DNA of 64,000 nt, taken from positions 186,001 to 250,000 of the forward strand of contig NZ_CP080544.1 of NCBI RefSeq assembly GCF_019551435.1. The letters run 5' to 3'. This document shows, in pieces, positions 53,434 through 62,262 of the stretch. The translations under genes were made by a program, and so were the position numbers. Source of the DNA: Lysobacter soyae (GTDB lineage: Bacteria > Pseudomonadota > Gammaproteobacteria > Xanthomonadales > Xanthomonadaceae). Below the pieces are notes generated by a model. It did no database searches, was not told where the DNA came from, and was given only the letters and a program-made list of their open reading frames with translations. Positions within the stretch are counted from its first letter, which is position 1. Every line of letters begins with the position of its first letter.

Positions 53434-54099
53434 ATGCCTTCGATGCTTATCGCCGACGACCATCCATTGTTTCGCGCCGCCTTAAAACAGGTGGCCGCCG
53501 ACGCGGTGAGCGACATGAAAATGTACGAAGCCGATTCCTTGGATGCGGTCATGGCGCAGCTCGAGCAGTTGCCCGATATCGATTTGATCCTGCTCGACCT
53601 TCACATGCCGGGCAACCACGGCCTGACCGGGCTCGCCGCGATTCGCGCGCAGTACCCGGCGGTGGCGGTGATCGTCGTCTCCGCCAATGATGATCCGCGC
53701 GTGGTGCGCCGGGCATTGGATCATGGCGCGGCCGGCTTCTTACCCAAGGTATCCGGCCTTGATGATTTGCACGATGCGATTCGATCGGTGTTGGCCTGCG
53801 AACGCTGGTTGCCGCCGGGCATGCGTGCCGCGGTACAGCGTGCGGAATCCTCGCCGGATGATCGTGCGTTGGCTTCGCGTTTGGCGAGCCTCTCGCCGCA
53901 GCAGTTCCGTGTGTTGCAGTTGGTCGCGGAGGGCTTGTTGAACAAGCAGATCGCCGACCGTTTGGATATCCAAGAACGCACGGTGAAGGCGCATGTCACC
54001 GCGATTCTGGAGCGCCTTGGCGCGCGCAATCGCACCCACGCCGGCGTGATTCTTCGCGAACTCGAGTTGGGTGATCCAAGCCGACACCTGCCGGCTTGA
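53434..54099 (+). CDS. LuxR-family (NarL type) response regulator
   Basis: A 221-residue two-component regulator. Receiver domain with acidic pocket ADDHPLF, phospho-acceptor Asp in LILLDLHMPG and Lys in FLPKVSG; C-terminal GerE/LuxR helix-turn-helix LSPQQFRVLQLVAEGLLNKQIADRLDIQERTVKAHV. Such regulators pair with transporter-fused hybrid kinases in acetate and alcohol regulation (the ErdR/AgmR group), and one is encoded 0.9 kb downstream on the other strand. TAGGCT close to the ATG (53423-53428) may be the -10, giving a near-leaderless mRNA. Confidence 0.9.
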   Translation: MPSMLIADDHPLFRAALKQVAADAVSDMKMYEADSLDAVMAQLEQLPDIDLILLDLHMPGNHGLTGLAAIRAQYPAVAVIVVSANDDPRVVRRALDHGAAGFLPKVSGLDDLHDAIRSVLACERWLPPGMRAAVQRAESSPDDRALASRLASLSPQQFRVLQLVAEGLLNKQIADRLDIQERTVKAHVTAILERLGARNRTHAGVILRELELGDPSRHLPA

Positions 54100-54104
54100 T
54101 CTGA

Positions 54105-54932
54105 TTACTTCTTCAAGAACGCCAACAATGCATCGTTGAAGGCCTGCGCATGGCTGACGTTGCAACCGTGGGGTGCGCCGTTCAACAAGACGAGTTCGCT
54201 GCCGGGAATGCGTGCATGGGTGAGTGCGCCCGAATGTTCGAGCGGCACGATCACATCGGCGTCGCCGTGAAGAATCAAGGCGGGAACATCCACCTTGTTC
54301 AGATCATCGCGGAAATCCGTTTCCGAGAACGCGTGCATGCATTGCACGGCGGCATTCGGATCCGACTGATGGCAGAGCGTGATCGCCGCTTGTCGTTGCG
54401 CTTCGGTCACTTTCAACTCGCCGTCCACTGAAAAGAACGTTCGAGTGAACTGATCAAAAAACGCGGCGCGATCCTTTTTCAGGCCGGCTTCCATGTCCGC
54501 CTCGGCAGACGGTGTCATTGCACCTTCGGGGTTGTCTGCGGTTTTCATCATGAACGGCGGAATCGCCGCGGCGAAGACCACTTTGGCCAAACGTGCGGTG
54601 CCATGCCGCGCAACATAACGGGCCACTTCGCCGCCACCCATCGAAAAGCCGACCAACGTCGCGTCACGCACATCACGCGAATCAAGCAGATCGGCAAGAT
54701 CATCACTGAGGGTGTCGTAGTCGTAGCCGGTGGCCGGTTTGTCGGATTGACCGAAGCCGCGACGGTCATAGGCGATCACGCGATAGCCCGCGTCTTGCAG
54801 TGCGGTTGTCTGTGCTTGCCAGGAGGCGCCCGAGAGCGGCCAGCCGTGAATCAAGACAACCACGGCGCCGTCGCCGCCGGTGTCTTCAACATGCAAACGG
54901 ACGCGCGCTTCGGCTGTGTTTGGGGCGGTCAT
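54105..54932 (-). CDS. alpha/beta hydrolase, non-haem chloroperoxidase/arylesterase type
   Basis: A 275-residue cytosolic hydrolase. HGWPLSGASWQAQ (oxyanion region), AYDRRGFGQSDKP, nucleophile elbow VGFSMGGGEVARY, acid in LHGDADVIVPLE and histidine in GAPHGCNVSHAQAF. This matches the cofactor-free haloperoxidase/aryl esterase group; esterase activity is the more likely natural role. The ATG at 54932 has AAGGAG six bases upstream. It lies between the response regulator and hybrid kinase genes, 51 bases downstream of the latter and on the same strand. Confidence 0.88.
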   Translation of the reverse strand: MTAPNTAEARVRLHVEDTGGDGAVVVLIHGWPLSGASWQAQTTALQDAGYRVIAYDRRGFGQSDKPATGYDYDTLSDDLADLLDSRDVRDATLVGFSMGGGEVARYVARHGTARLAKVVFAAAIPPFMMKTADNPEGAMTPSAEADMEAGLKKDRAAFFDQFTRTFFSVDGELKVTEAQRQAAITLCHQSDPNAAVQCMHAFSETDFRDDLNKVDVPALILHGDADVIVPLEHSGALTHARIPGSELVLLNGAPHGCNVSHAQAFNDALLAFLKK

Positions 54933-54983
54933 ATCGGCTCCTTGTCGAGGGGAGGGATCGGACAAGCTGTCATCCCGGTTCGG

Positions 54984-57900
54984 TCAGGGTGGCACAACCG
55001 CTGCAAGCATCCGGTCAAGAACCGATTTCAACGCCAAAGCGCGCACCGGTTTGCGCAATAACGTGAGGCCGCGCTCTTGCACTTCACGGCGCATGGCTGC
55101 GCTGTCGTCGGCGGTGAGCACCAAGGTTGGGCGCTCACCGAACTCACGGCTCAATGCCTCTTGCACCTCGAGTCCGGTCGCGCCGTGGTCCAAATGAAAG
55201 TCCAAGAGCCAAGCGTCTACGGCATGCGCGCGCATCTGCGTGGCGGCACCGGAAAGATCGTGTGCGGTCAGAACCTGGTAGCCCCAGCCACGCAGGGTTT
55301 GCGACAAAGCCTCCAATGCCACCGGGTCGTTATCGACCGCCAACAAGGTGCGCAACGTCGGGTCGCGCTCCAATGGTGCGCGCGCGACCGGTGCTGTCGT
55401 GGCGACGCACACCGCAAAGCTACTGCCGCGACCGCGCTCACTGCGCACCAACAACGGCGCGCCCAACAGATCAGCCAAGCGTTTCGCAATGGCCAAGCCG
55501 AGACCGAGGCCCTGTCCCGGGACATCCTCGCCGCGGCTGAACTCTTCGAAGATGCGTTCGAGTGAATCGGGCGCGATGCCGACGCCGCTGTCGTGCACCT
55601 CGATACGCACTTCGCGACCCACACGACGTACACCCAACAACACGCGTCCCTGTGGCGTATAGCGCACCGCGTTGGCAATGAAGTTTTGCAAAATGCGACG
55701 CAACATCAACGGGTCGCTGTCCACCCAGAGCGCGCAAGGTCGGTAGCGGAATCGCAGCCCGCGTGCGCCGGCCAATGCGCTGAACTGCGCGGCAAGCGGA
55801 TCCAGTAGCTCGTTAAGAGGGAAGGCGCGCTTTTCAACGATGAGACCGCCCGATTCAATCCGCGACAGATCAAACAAGTCGCCTAACAAATCACTCGTGG
55901 CGTCCAAGGCGCCCTGTATCTGCGAGAGTGTGCGTTGTTTGGCAGGCTCGGGTGTCTGCTGCAGCAGCACGTCAGTGAACAATTGCGCCGCGTGCACGGG
56001 TTGCAACAGGTCATGGCCGATCGCCGTGAGCAAACGCGATTTCGCCTCGTTGGCGCGCTCGGCTTCATCGCGTGCCTCATCCAAGAGCTGCGTACGTTCG
56101 ACGACGCGTTGCTCCAAGGTGGCGTTGATGTTCTGCAAGTCGGCAGCCGCGCGTCGGAATGCGGTCACATCGGTGAAGGTCGCGACGAATCCGCCGCCGG
56201 GCATGGGATTGCCGCGGATTTCAATCGTGGCGCCATTCGGAAAGATGCGTTCGGACAAATGCGGTGTGCCTGCGCGCATGTGCGCAAGGCGGCGTGCCAA
56301 GGCTTGTTCGCGCGTGGCTGCCTGCCCCATGCGATCCAATGCCCAGCGACTGGCATCGGCAATTGGCATACCCACCGACAACATGCCTTCGGGGAAACCG
56401 AACAGCTCCTGATAACGCGTGTTCCACGCGACCAACTTCAAGTCAGCGTCCACCACGCTGATGCCCTGACTCATGTTTTCCAACGCGCCTTCGAGCACAC
56501 GCTGATTGAATTTCAGATCTTGCGAGGCTTGGCCAACGATGCTCGCTACCGTGTCGAGCTCTGCCGAGGTTTTGCGTTGGGCGGTATCCAGCAACAAACG
56601 CGCGGAGGCACTACCAAGTACGCCGGCCAGCGCGCGTTCGACCGCGTTCAAGGTGTCGAAATCCACTGCGCCGGTGGCCGGTGCCGATTTCAGCAGGGCA
56701 TCGACGCGTTCGGTGCCGAGGAATCGCAAACTGGCATGACGCAAGGTCTGCGCATCGAAGCGCCGACGCGCCAATCCGGTGGTGCGCGGCAGACCGAAGG
56801 CGGCGAGTGCGGTCGTCAACGAGGCCACCAACAAGCTGACGCCCACGGCGCGGGCCAAGCGACCCCAGCCGGTCAAAGCCAACAAGCTGTCAGGCGCCAA
56901 GGCTTGGATGCCGAACGGCCCTTGGGCCAACCACGCTTTCGAGATCCAACCGGCGTCACCCAACAAAGGCAACAACATTGCCCAGCTCCATGCGATGAAG
57001 CCGGCGATGATGCCAAGGGAAACCGCGCGTGCGGGGGTATGCGGCAACAACGCCGCCACTAACACCGCGGGCCCAAGCGTGGCGAGTGCCGAAAATGACA
57101 CGGCGCCGACATCGGCCAATGCGTCTTCGCCGGCCACCGCTCGCCCGTAGATCCAAGCCAACAGGACAATGACGATGATGCCGGCGCGGCGCAGCAGCAG
57201 CACGCGGCCGCGCAAATCGCCCGCTTCGCGTGCCCAGGCACCGCGAAGCAGGCCAGGTGCGAGCCAGTGATTGCCGATCATCAAACTGAGCGCCAACAAA
57301 CTGATCACCGTCATCCCGGTGGCAGCGGCCAAGCCGCCGAGAAAAGCGAACAAGGCAAGACCATTGGCGCCCTGTGCCATCGGCAGAGCCAACACGTACA
57401 GGTCGGAATTCACGGCCGAGCCTGCGAATTGCGCCGCGCCGGCGCGTGCGAGCGGTAGCAGCGGCAGCGAAATCAGCACCATGTACAACGGAAACACCCA
57501 GCGCGCCAAACGCAAATCGCGTTCGTCACGACATTCCACGATGCCGACGTGAAATTGGTGCGGCAAGGTAAACATCGCAAGAATGCCGAGCACCACCAGT
57601 GGCGCGAAGCCTTGCAGATCGGGACGGGTCGCGACATTCGACGCCACAAACGCATCCGGACCTTGCCGCGCCACGAACAAACCCAAGGCCAGCATCGCCA
57701 GGAGCTTGAAGACCGATTCAAGCGCAATGGCGAAGACCAGTCCGTGGCTGTGACCACCGATGTCCGCCTTGCGCGTACCGAACAAAATCGCGAACCCGGC
57801 AACGACGCAGGCGACAATGGGTGCGATATCGGTATCCGGTTGGCCACCCTCGGTGGATTGCAATCCGTTGACCAACAGGTCGTAGCCCATCGAGACCGCT

Positions 57901-58304
57901 TTGAGCTGCAAGGCGATGTACGGAATCAAACCGAGAATCGCCACCAAGGTGACCAGCGCGGCCAAAGGCGCGTTGCGTCCCAAGCGTGCGCCGATGAAGT
58001 CGGCCAGAGAGCTGGCATGGACCTCGCGCGCGCGGCGCACCAGACCTACTACCGCCGCGCCGCCCAAGGCATACAACAAGATGGTGCCGACGAAGGTCGG
58101 CGGCAGCGGCGATTGATAGCGTGCCGCTTGGGTCACGGTGCCGAAAAATGTCCAAGAGGTGCAATACACGGGCAACGACAGCGCGTAGATCCACGCCCAA
58201 TGCCGCGACAACCACGCCGGCTTGCGATCGGCCAACATCGCTGCGGCGAACAAGACGGTCAGCCAAATCAAGCAGCACAGAATGACAACGCTGGCGCTCA
58301 ACAT
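54984..58304 (-). CDS. SSSF-type transporter-fused hybrid histidine kinase
   Basis: A 1106-residue sensor. The first ~500 residues form a sodium:solute-symporter-like membrane domain (WIYALSLPVYCTSWTFFGTVTQAA, FIGARLGRNAPLAALV, KADIGGHSHGLVFAIALES). A PAS-type domain follows at about 600-700 (LENMSQGISVVDADLKLVAWN), then HisKA with His near 763 (AIGHDLLQPVHAAQLF), HATPase_c (NAVRYTPQGRVLLGV, EFSRGEDVPGQGLGLGLAIAK) and a C-terminal receiver with Asp near 1034 (AWLLDFHLDHG). This is the NahK/ErcS'/CbrA-like arrangement, in which the permease part may sense solute flux. Probable partner: the LuxR-type regulator at 53434. Confidence 0.93.
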   Translation of the reverse strand: MLSASVVILCCLIWLTVLFAAAMLADRKPAWLSRHWAWIYALSLPVYCTSWTFFGTVTQAARYQSPLPPTFVGTILLYALGGAAVVGLVRRAREVHASSLADFIGARLGRNAPLAALVTLVAILGLIPYIALQLKAVSMGYDLLVNGLQSTEGGQPDTDIAPIVACVVAGFAILFGTRKADIGGHSHGLVFAIALESVFKLLAMLALGLFVARQGPDAFVASNVATRPDLQGFAPLVVLGILAMFTLPHQFHVGIVECRDERDLRLARWVFPLYMVLISLPLLPLARAGAAQFAGSAVNSDLYVLALPMAQGANGLALFAFLGGLAAATGMTVISLLALSLMIGNHWLAPGLLRGAWAREAGDLRGRVLLLRRAGIIVIVLLAWIYGRAVAGEDALADVGAVSFSALATLGPAVLVAALLPHTPARAVSLGIIAGFIAWSWAMLLPLLGDAGWISKAWLAQGPFGIQALAPDSLLALTGWGRLARAVGVSLLVASLTTALAAFGLPRTTGLARRRFDAQTLRHASLRFLGTERVDALLKSAPATGAVDFDTLNAVERALAGVLGSASARLLLDTAQRKTSAELDTVASIVGQASQDLKFNQRVLEGALENMSQGISVVDADLKLVAWNTRYQELFGFPEGMLSVGMPIADASRWALDRMGQAATREQALARRLAHMRAGTPHLSERIFPNGATIEIRGNPMPGGGFVATFTDVTAFRRAAADLQNINATLEQRVVERTQLLDEARDEAERANEAKSRLLTAIGHDLLQPVHAAQLFTDVLLQQTPEPAKQRTLSQIQGALDATSDLLGDLFDLSRIESGGLIVEKRAFPLNELLDPLAAQFSALAGARGLRFRYRPCALWVDSDPLMLRRILQNFIANAVRYTPQGRVLLGVRRVGREVRIEVHDSGVGIAPDSLERIFEEFSRGEDVPGQGLGLGLAIAKRLADLLGAPLLVRSERGRGSSFAVCVATTAPVARAPLERDPTLRTLLAVDNDPVALEALSQTLRGWGYQVLTAHDLSGAATQMRAHAVDAWLLDFHLDHGATGLEVQEALSREFGERPTLVLTADDSAAMRREVQERGLTLLRKPVRALALKSVLDRMLAAVVPP

Positions 58305-58366
58305 CGCGGTTCGATTTCCCGTTTCGACACAATCATTCCAAGCATATCGTTTGCGCCGCGCCGATC

Positions 58367-58398
58367 GTAAAAAAAGAGCCCGGCATGTGCCGGGCTCT
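58367..58398 (-). terminator. intrinsic terminator of the TonB receptor gene
   Basis: Stem AGAGCCCGGCA (58375-58385) / TGCCGGGCTCT (58388-58398). On the minus strand it is followed by a run of T (the A-run at 58369-58375 on the plus strand). It lies 27 bases after the receptor stop and before the kinase start. Confidence 0.92.
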
Positions 58399-58424
58399 GC
58401 TTGAAGCGATCAGTGCAAGACCAA

Positions 58425-60719
58425 TCAGAAGTTATAGCGCACGCTGACATAGCCGTTGACCGGTGCACCGTAGTACACGGTTTGGATGTTGCCGACGCTC
58501 GAGAACTCCTGGCCTTCAGTCTTGTACATGCGATCGCCCAAGTTGCGGACGCCGGCGCGCACTTGCCAAGTGTAATCGGCGGAATCCCAAGAGGCGAACG
58601 CACCGAACAAGGTGTAACCGCCTTGCGACAAGGCCGGACGGTTGTCCACCGACAACCAAGTACGGCTGCGATAGGACGCATCGCTGCCGAAGGTCAGGCC
58701 GCCGGATGCGCCGAGGTCAAAGGTGTGTTGCAGGGCGAGACGCGCGGTCAGCTTCGGCGAGAACGGCACATGATCGTGTAGGTTTGCCAAAGCCGGATTG
58801 ACCTGCGTGATCGGATCGTTGAACTCGCCGTAGCGTGCATGCATCCAACCGATTTGCGTGGACACCACGGTGTTCTTGTCTTGGCCGAGTAGCGCTTTGC
58901 CTTCCAATTCGAGACCATCGACCTTCATCGACGCGGCGTTCAATACCGGGAACGAGAACGTGGCCGAGCCCGGTGCGGTGTGTTCCGAAACGCGTGCTTG
59001 GAAGTCCTTGTAGTCGCTGTGGAATGCGGCGATGTTGGCCGAGAAGCGACGATCGGCACTTTGCATTTTCAGGCCGGCTTCATAGGTCCAGACATATTCC
59101 GGATTGAAGACGGCATGGTCGGCGTCGAACTTGTTGTTGGCGCGACCGTTGAAGCCGCCCGACTTGAAGCCGCGATTGGCCGAAACATACGCGGTCAGGT
59201 CGTCACTGAAGGCCTTGGTAATGGACAAGGAGGGCGTGACGGCACTCCACGATTGACTGCGATCGTTGATGTCGGCGGTGCGGTCGCGGCCGCTCAACGC
59301 GCTAAACGGCGCGCCGTAGAACACGCTGGTGGTGCGGCTGTAGGTCTTCGTTTCACGCGTATAGCGGATGCCTGCGGCCAAGGCCCAAGTCGGCGCGAAT
59401 TTCCAATCCACATTGGCGAAGACTGCGCTGCTCTTGTTATGCAGATCGTCGTCGATGGTGCGGGTGAAGGTCATCGGCCTGCCGAGGAAACGCAAATAGT
59501 CGTCGGCATAGGCTTCCTGATGCGACGGCACTTTTTCGTCCAAGTGGTAGGCGCCGACGATGGCGTTCACGGTATCGCTGCTGTATTGCAGTTGCAGTTC
59601 TTGGCTCCATTGCTTCTGATCGATGGACACCAGCACATCGCCGAGCTCAAAGCGCGATGCGTCGATATCGATATAGGAATCGGTCTTCAGCTTGCGATAG
59701 GCACTGATGCTCTTGAGCGCCCATGCCGGCGACAGGTTCCAAGTCAAGTTGAGCGAGGCACCGGAATGCGTCATCTTCTGACCCTTGTCCGGAGAGAACG
59801 AGGTGCTGGCACGATAGTCATAGGTCGGCGGCACCGGTTGCAACACCGCCACGGTGCTGGTGGCGAGGTCGACGGCGGTCAACGGCGCCGTGGGATGGCC
59901 CATGGTCAGCGGTGCATCCTGCTTGGTGTAATCCAATGACAACGTGGCATTGAAGGTATCGCTCGGGCGGAAGGCAAGTTTGGCGCGCACGGCTTTGGTG
60001 TCGTCGCCGTTGTATTCCTTGCCGTTGCGCGGGTCACGCACGTAGCCGTCATTCTTCATGACGCCGCCGGCGATGCTCGCCGCGAAGGTGTCACTCAGCT
60101 TGCCGGCCATGTAGAAACGACCTTCCAAGCGACCGAAGCTGCCCGCCGTCATTTCCACCGAACGCACGGCATCAACGAACGGGTCTTTGGTTGAAATCTT
60201 GATGGCACCGCCGGTCGAATTCTTGCCGTACAAAGTGCCTTGCGGGCCGCGCAGCACTTCGACTTGGCCGACATCGAACAAGGAGAACAGCGCGCCGTTG
60301 ATCCGCGAGTAGTACACGTCATCGACATACATGCCGACGCCCGGGTCGAAGGTTTGCAGCGCATCCGGTTGGCCGACGCCGCGAATGAACACGTTGACGG
60401 AGTTGGCCGAACCACGGCCTTGCACGATGTTCATGTTCGGTACCGCGCCTTGCAGGCCGCTGACATCGGAGGCTTGCAAATCTTTCAGGCCGTCTTCGCT
60501 GAAGGCACTGACGGCGACGGGGACGTCCTTGGCAGTTTCCGCACGGCGGCGGGCGGTGACCGTCACCGCGTTGAGCGTGTTCTTGGACTCCGCCTCTTTC
60601 TTGGCGGTTTCGTTGGTGGCAGTCGCGGTGGTCGACGAGGATTGATCCTGGGCGAGGACGGGCTGTGCGGTTGCGGTGATCGCCAGCGCGATCGCGATAC
60701 TCAAATGTGTTGCTTTCAT
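58425..60719 (-). CDS. TonB-dependent receptor
   Basis: A 764-residue outer-membrane transporter. Signal peptide (cleavage near VLAQ), a TonB-box-like stretch LNAVTVTARRR, a plug domain with DVSGLQGAVPNMNI, FIRGVGQPDA and QVEVLRGPQGTLYGKNSTGGAIKI, and a beta-barrel ending in YVSVRYNF with the usual terminal Phe. The plug resembles the group of receptors that import carbohydrates, sterols or other hydrophobic carbon sources more than siderophore receptors. Ligand unknown; context suggests 3-hydroxybutyrate oligomers or a related compound. Divergent from the GntP permease. Confidence 0.93.
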   Translation of the reverse strand: MKATHLSIAIALAITATAQPVLAQDQSSSTTATATNETAKKEAESKNTLNAVTVTARRRAETAKDVPVAVSAFSEDGLKDLQASDVSGLQGAVPNMNIVQGRGSANSVNVFIRGVGQPDALQTFDPGVGMYVDDVYYSRINGALFSLFDVGQVEVLRGPQGTLYGKNSTGGAIKISTKDPFVDAVRSVEMTAGSFGRLEGRFYMAGKLSDTFAASIAGGVMKNDGYVRDPRNGKEYNGDDTKAVRAKLAFRPSDTFNATLSLDYTKQDAPLTMGHPTAPLTAVDLATSTVAVLQPVPPTYDYRASTSFSPDKGQKMTHSGASLNLTWNLSPAWALKSISAYRKLKTDSYIDIDASRFELGDVLVSIDQKQWSQELQLQYSSDTVNAIVGAYHLDEKVPSHQEAYADDYLRFLGRPMTFTRTIDDDLHNKSSAVFANVDWKFAPTWALAAGIRYTRETKTYSRTTSVFYGAPFSALSGRDRTADINDRSQSWSAVTPSLSITKAFSDDLTAYVSANRGFKSGGFNGRANNKFDADHAVFNPEYVWTYEAGLKMQSADRRFSANIAAFHSDYKDFQARVSEHTAPGSATFSFPVLNAASMKVDGLELEGKALLGQDKNTVVSTQIGWMHARYGEFNDPITQVNPALANLHDHVPFSPKLTARLALQHTFDLGASGGLTFGSDASYRSRTWLSVDNRPALSQGGYTLFGAFASWDSADYTWQVRAGVRNLGDRMYKTEGQEFSSVGNIQTVYYGAPVNGYVSVRYNF

Positions 60720-60780
60720 GGATTCCCCCTCAGGGTCGAAATACGTACCCGCTGATCATCCGCCTGCCGCGGCGCACGGC

Positions 60781-60792
60781 GCATCGTACTTT
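60781..60792 (+). promoter_or_regulatory. shared 12-base motif, copy 2
   Basis: GCATCGTACTTT followed by CGG, in the 139-base divergent region, 61 bases before the TonB receptor start and 66 before the GntP start. Exactly the same 12 bases are at 53380-53391. Confidence 0.6.
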
Positions 60793-60858
60793 CGGACAAG
60801 GGCAGCGGCAGGGCCGCACTGCCAAACTGCGTGACAGTTCCCATTCTCCGAGGCCGCC

Positions 60859-62262
60859 ATGGCTTTCCTGATCGTGCTGGCCGCCCTGGTCTTCCTGATG
60901 TTTGTCGCTTATCGGGGCTACAGCGTCATCCTGTTCGCACCGGTCGCCGCGCTCGGCGCCGTGTTGCTGACCGACCCGAGCTTGGTCGCGCCGATGTTCA
61001 GCGGCCTGTTCATGGACAAAATGGTCGGCTTCTTGAAGAACTATTTTCCCGTGTTCCTGCTCGGGGCGATTTTCGGAAAAGTGATTGAACTGTCCGGGTT
61101 CTCAAGGTCGATCGTGGCGGCGACGATCCGGGTGGTCGGCGCGAGCCGTGCCATGTTGGCGATCGTGCTGGTTTGTGCATTGCTTACCTACGGCGGTGTG
61201 TCGCTGTTCGTCGTGGTCTTCGCCGTGTACCCATTTGCGGCCGAACTGTTCCGCCAAGGCGATATTCCGAAACGGCTGATTCCGGGCACGATCGCACTTG
61301 GCGCGTTTACGTTCACCATGGACGCGCTGCCCGGCACACCGCAAATTCAAAACATCATCCCGACGACTTTCTTCAAGACCAACACCTGGGCGGCGCCGTG
61401 GTTGGGCACGGTGGGCGCGGTCTTCATTTTGCTGGTCGGCATGCTGTATCTCGAGTGGCGGCGCCGAAGTGCGCTCGCCGCAGGCGAGGGATATGCCACC
61501 AAGACACCTTTGCGCAATGAGCCGGCCGAGTTCACCGGTGGCGCTTTGGCACACCCCTTGATTGCCTTGCTGCCGTTGCTGGTGGTCGGGGTCGCCAACA
61601 AAGTCTTGACCGTGGTGATTCCGAATCTCTACGGAGAATCGACCAGTTTTATTCCTGCCGTTATCGGCGCGCCCGCGCCGGTTGTGCAGGAAGTGTCCAA
61701 GATTGCCGCGATCTGGGCGGTGGAGGGTGCGTTGTTGTTGGGCATCGCCACCGTATTTGTCTTCGCAGGGAAAACCGTGATCCAGCGCTTTGCCGAAGGC
61801 AGCAAGGACGCCATCGGCGGCGCAATGTTGTCGGCGATGAACACTGCGAGTGAATACGGTTTCGGTGCGGTCATTGCCGCGTTGCCCGGCTTCCTCTTGT
61901 TCGCCGAAACGCTGCGCAAGATTCCGGATCCGTTGGTCAACGAAGCGGTGACCGTGACCGCGCTGGCGGGCATCACCGGCTCCGCCTCAGGCGGCATGAG
62001 CATCGCGTTGGCGGCGATGGCCGATACCTTCATCCGCAACGCCGAAGCCGCGGGAATTCCATTGGAAGTTTTCCACCGCGTCGCGGCGATGGCTTCGGGC
62101 GGCATGGACACGCTGCCGCACAACGGCGCGGTGATCACCTTGTTGGCGGTCACTGGCCTCACCCACCGGGAAGCCTACAAAGACATTTTTGCCATCACGA
62201 TTGTCAAAACCCTGGCGGTGTTTTTGATCATTGCAACTTTCTATCTCACTGGATGGGTCTGA
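60859..62262 (+). CDS. GntP family permease
   Basis: A 467-residue inner-membrane permease with about 12-14 hydrophobic segments. PVFLLGAIFGKVIELSGFS, TYGGVSLFVVVFAVYPFAAELF, FTFTMDALPGTPQIQNIIPTTFF and ASGGMDTLPHNGAVITLLAV are typical of the GntP group. Members of this family take up gluconate, and some take up short-chain hydroxy acids such as D-3-hydroxybutyrate (for example the permease next to bdhA in Pseudomonas). Placement beside a 3-hydroxybutyrate-oligomer hydrolase locus favours the latter. GAGG precedes the start. It overlaps the convergent comM gene by 17 bases. Confidence 0.88.
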   Translation: MAFLIVLAALVFLMFVAYRGYSVILFAPVAALGAVLLTDPSLVAPMFSGLFMDKMVGFLKNYFPVFLLGAIFGKVIELSGFSRSIVAATIRVVGASRAMLAIVLVCALLTYGGVSLFVVVFAVYPFAAELFRQGDIPKRLIPGTIALGAFTFTMDALPGTPQIQNIIPTTFFKTNTWAAPWLGTVGAVFILLVGMLYLEWRRRSALAAGEGYATKTPLRNEPAEFTGGALAHPLIALLPLLVVGVANKVLTVVIPNLYGESTSFIPAVIGAPAPVVQEVSKIAAIWAVEGALLLGIATVFVFAGKTVIQRFAEGSKDAIGGAMLSAMNTASEYGFGAVIAALPGFLLFAETLRKIPDPLVNEAVTVTALAGITGSASGGMSIALAAMADTFIRNAEAAGIPLEVFHRVAAMASGGMDTLPHNGAVITLLAVTGLTHREAYKDIFAITIVKTLAVFLIIATFYLTGWV

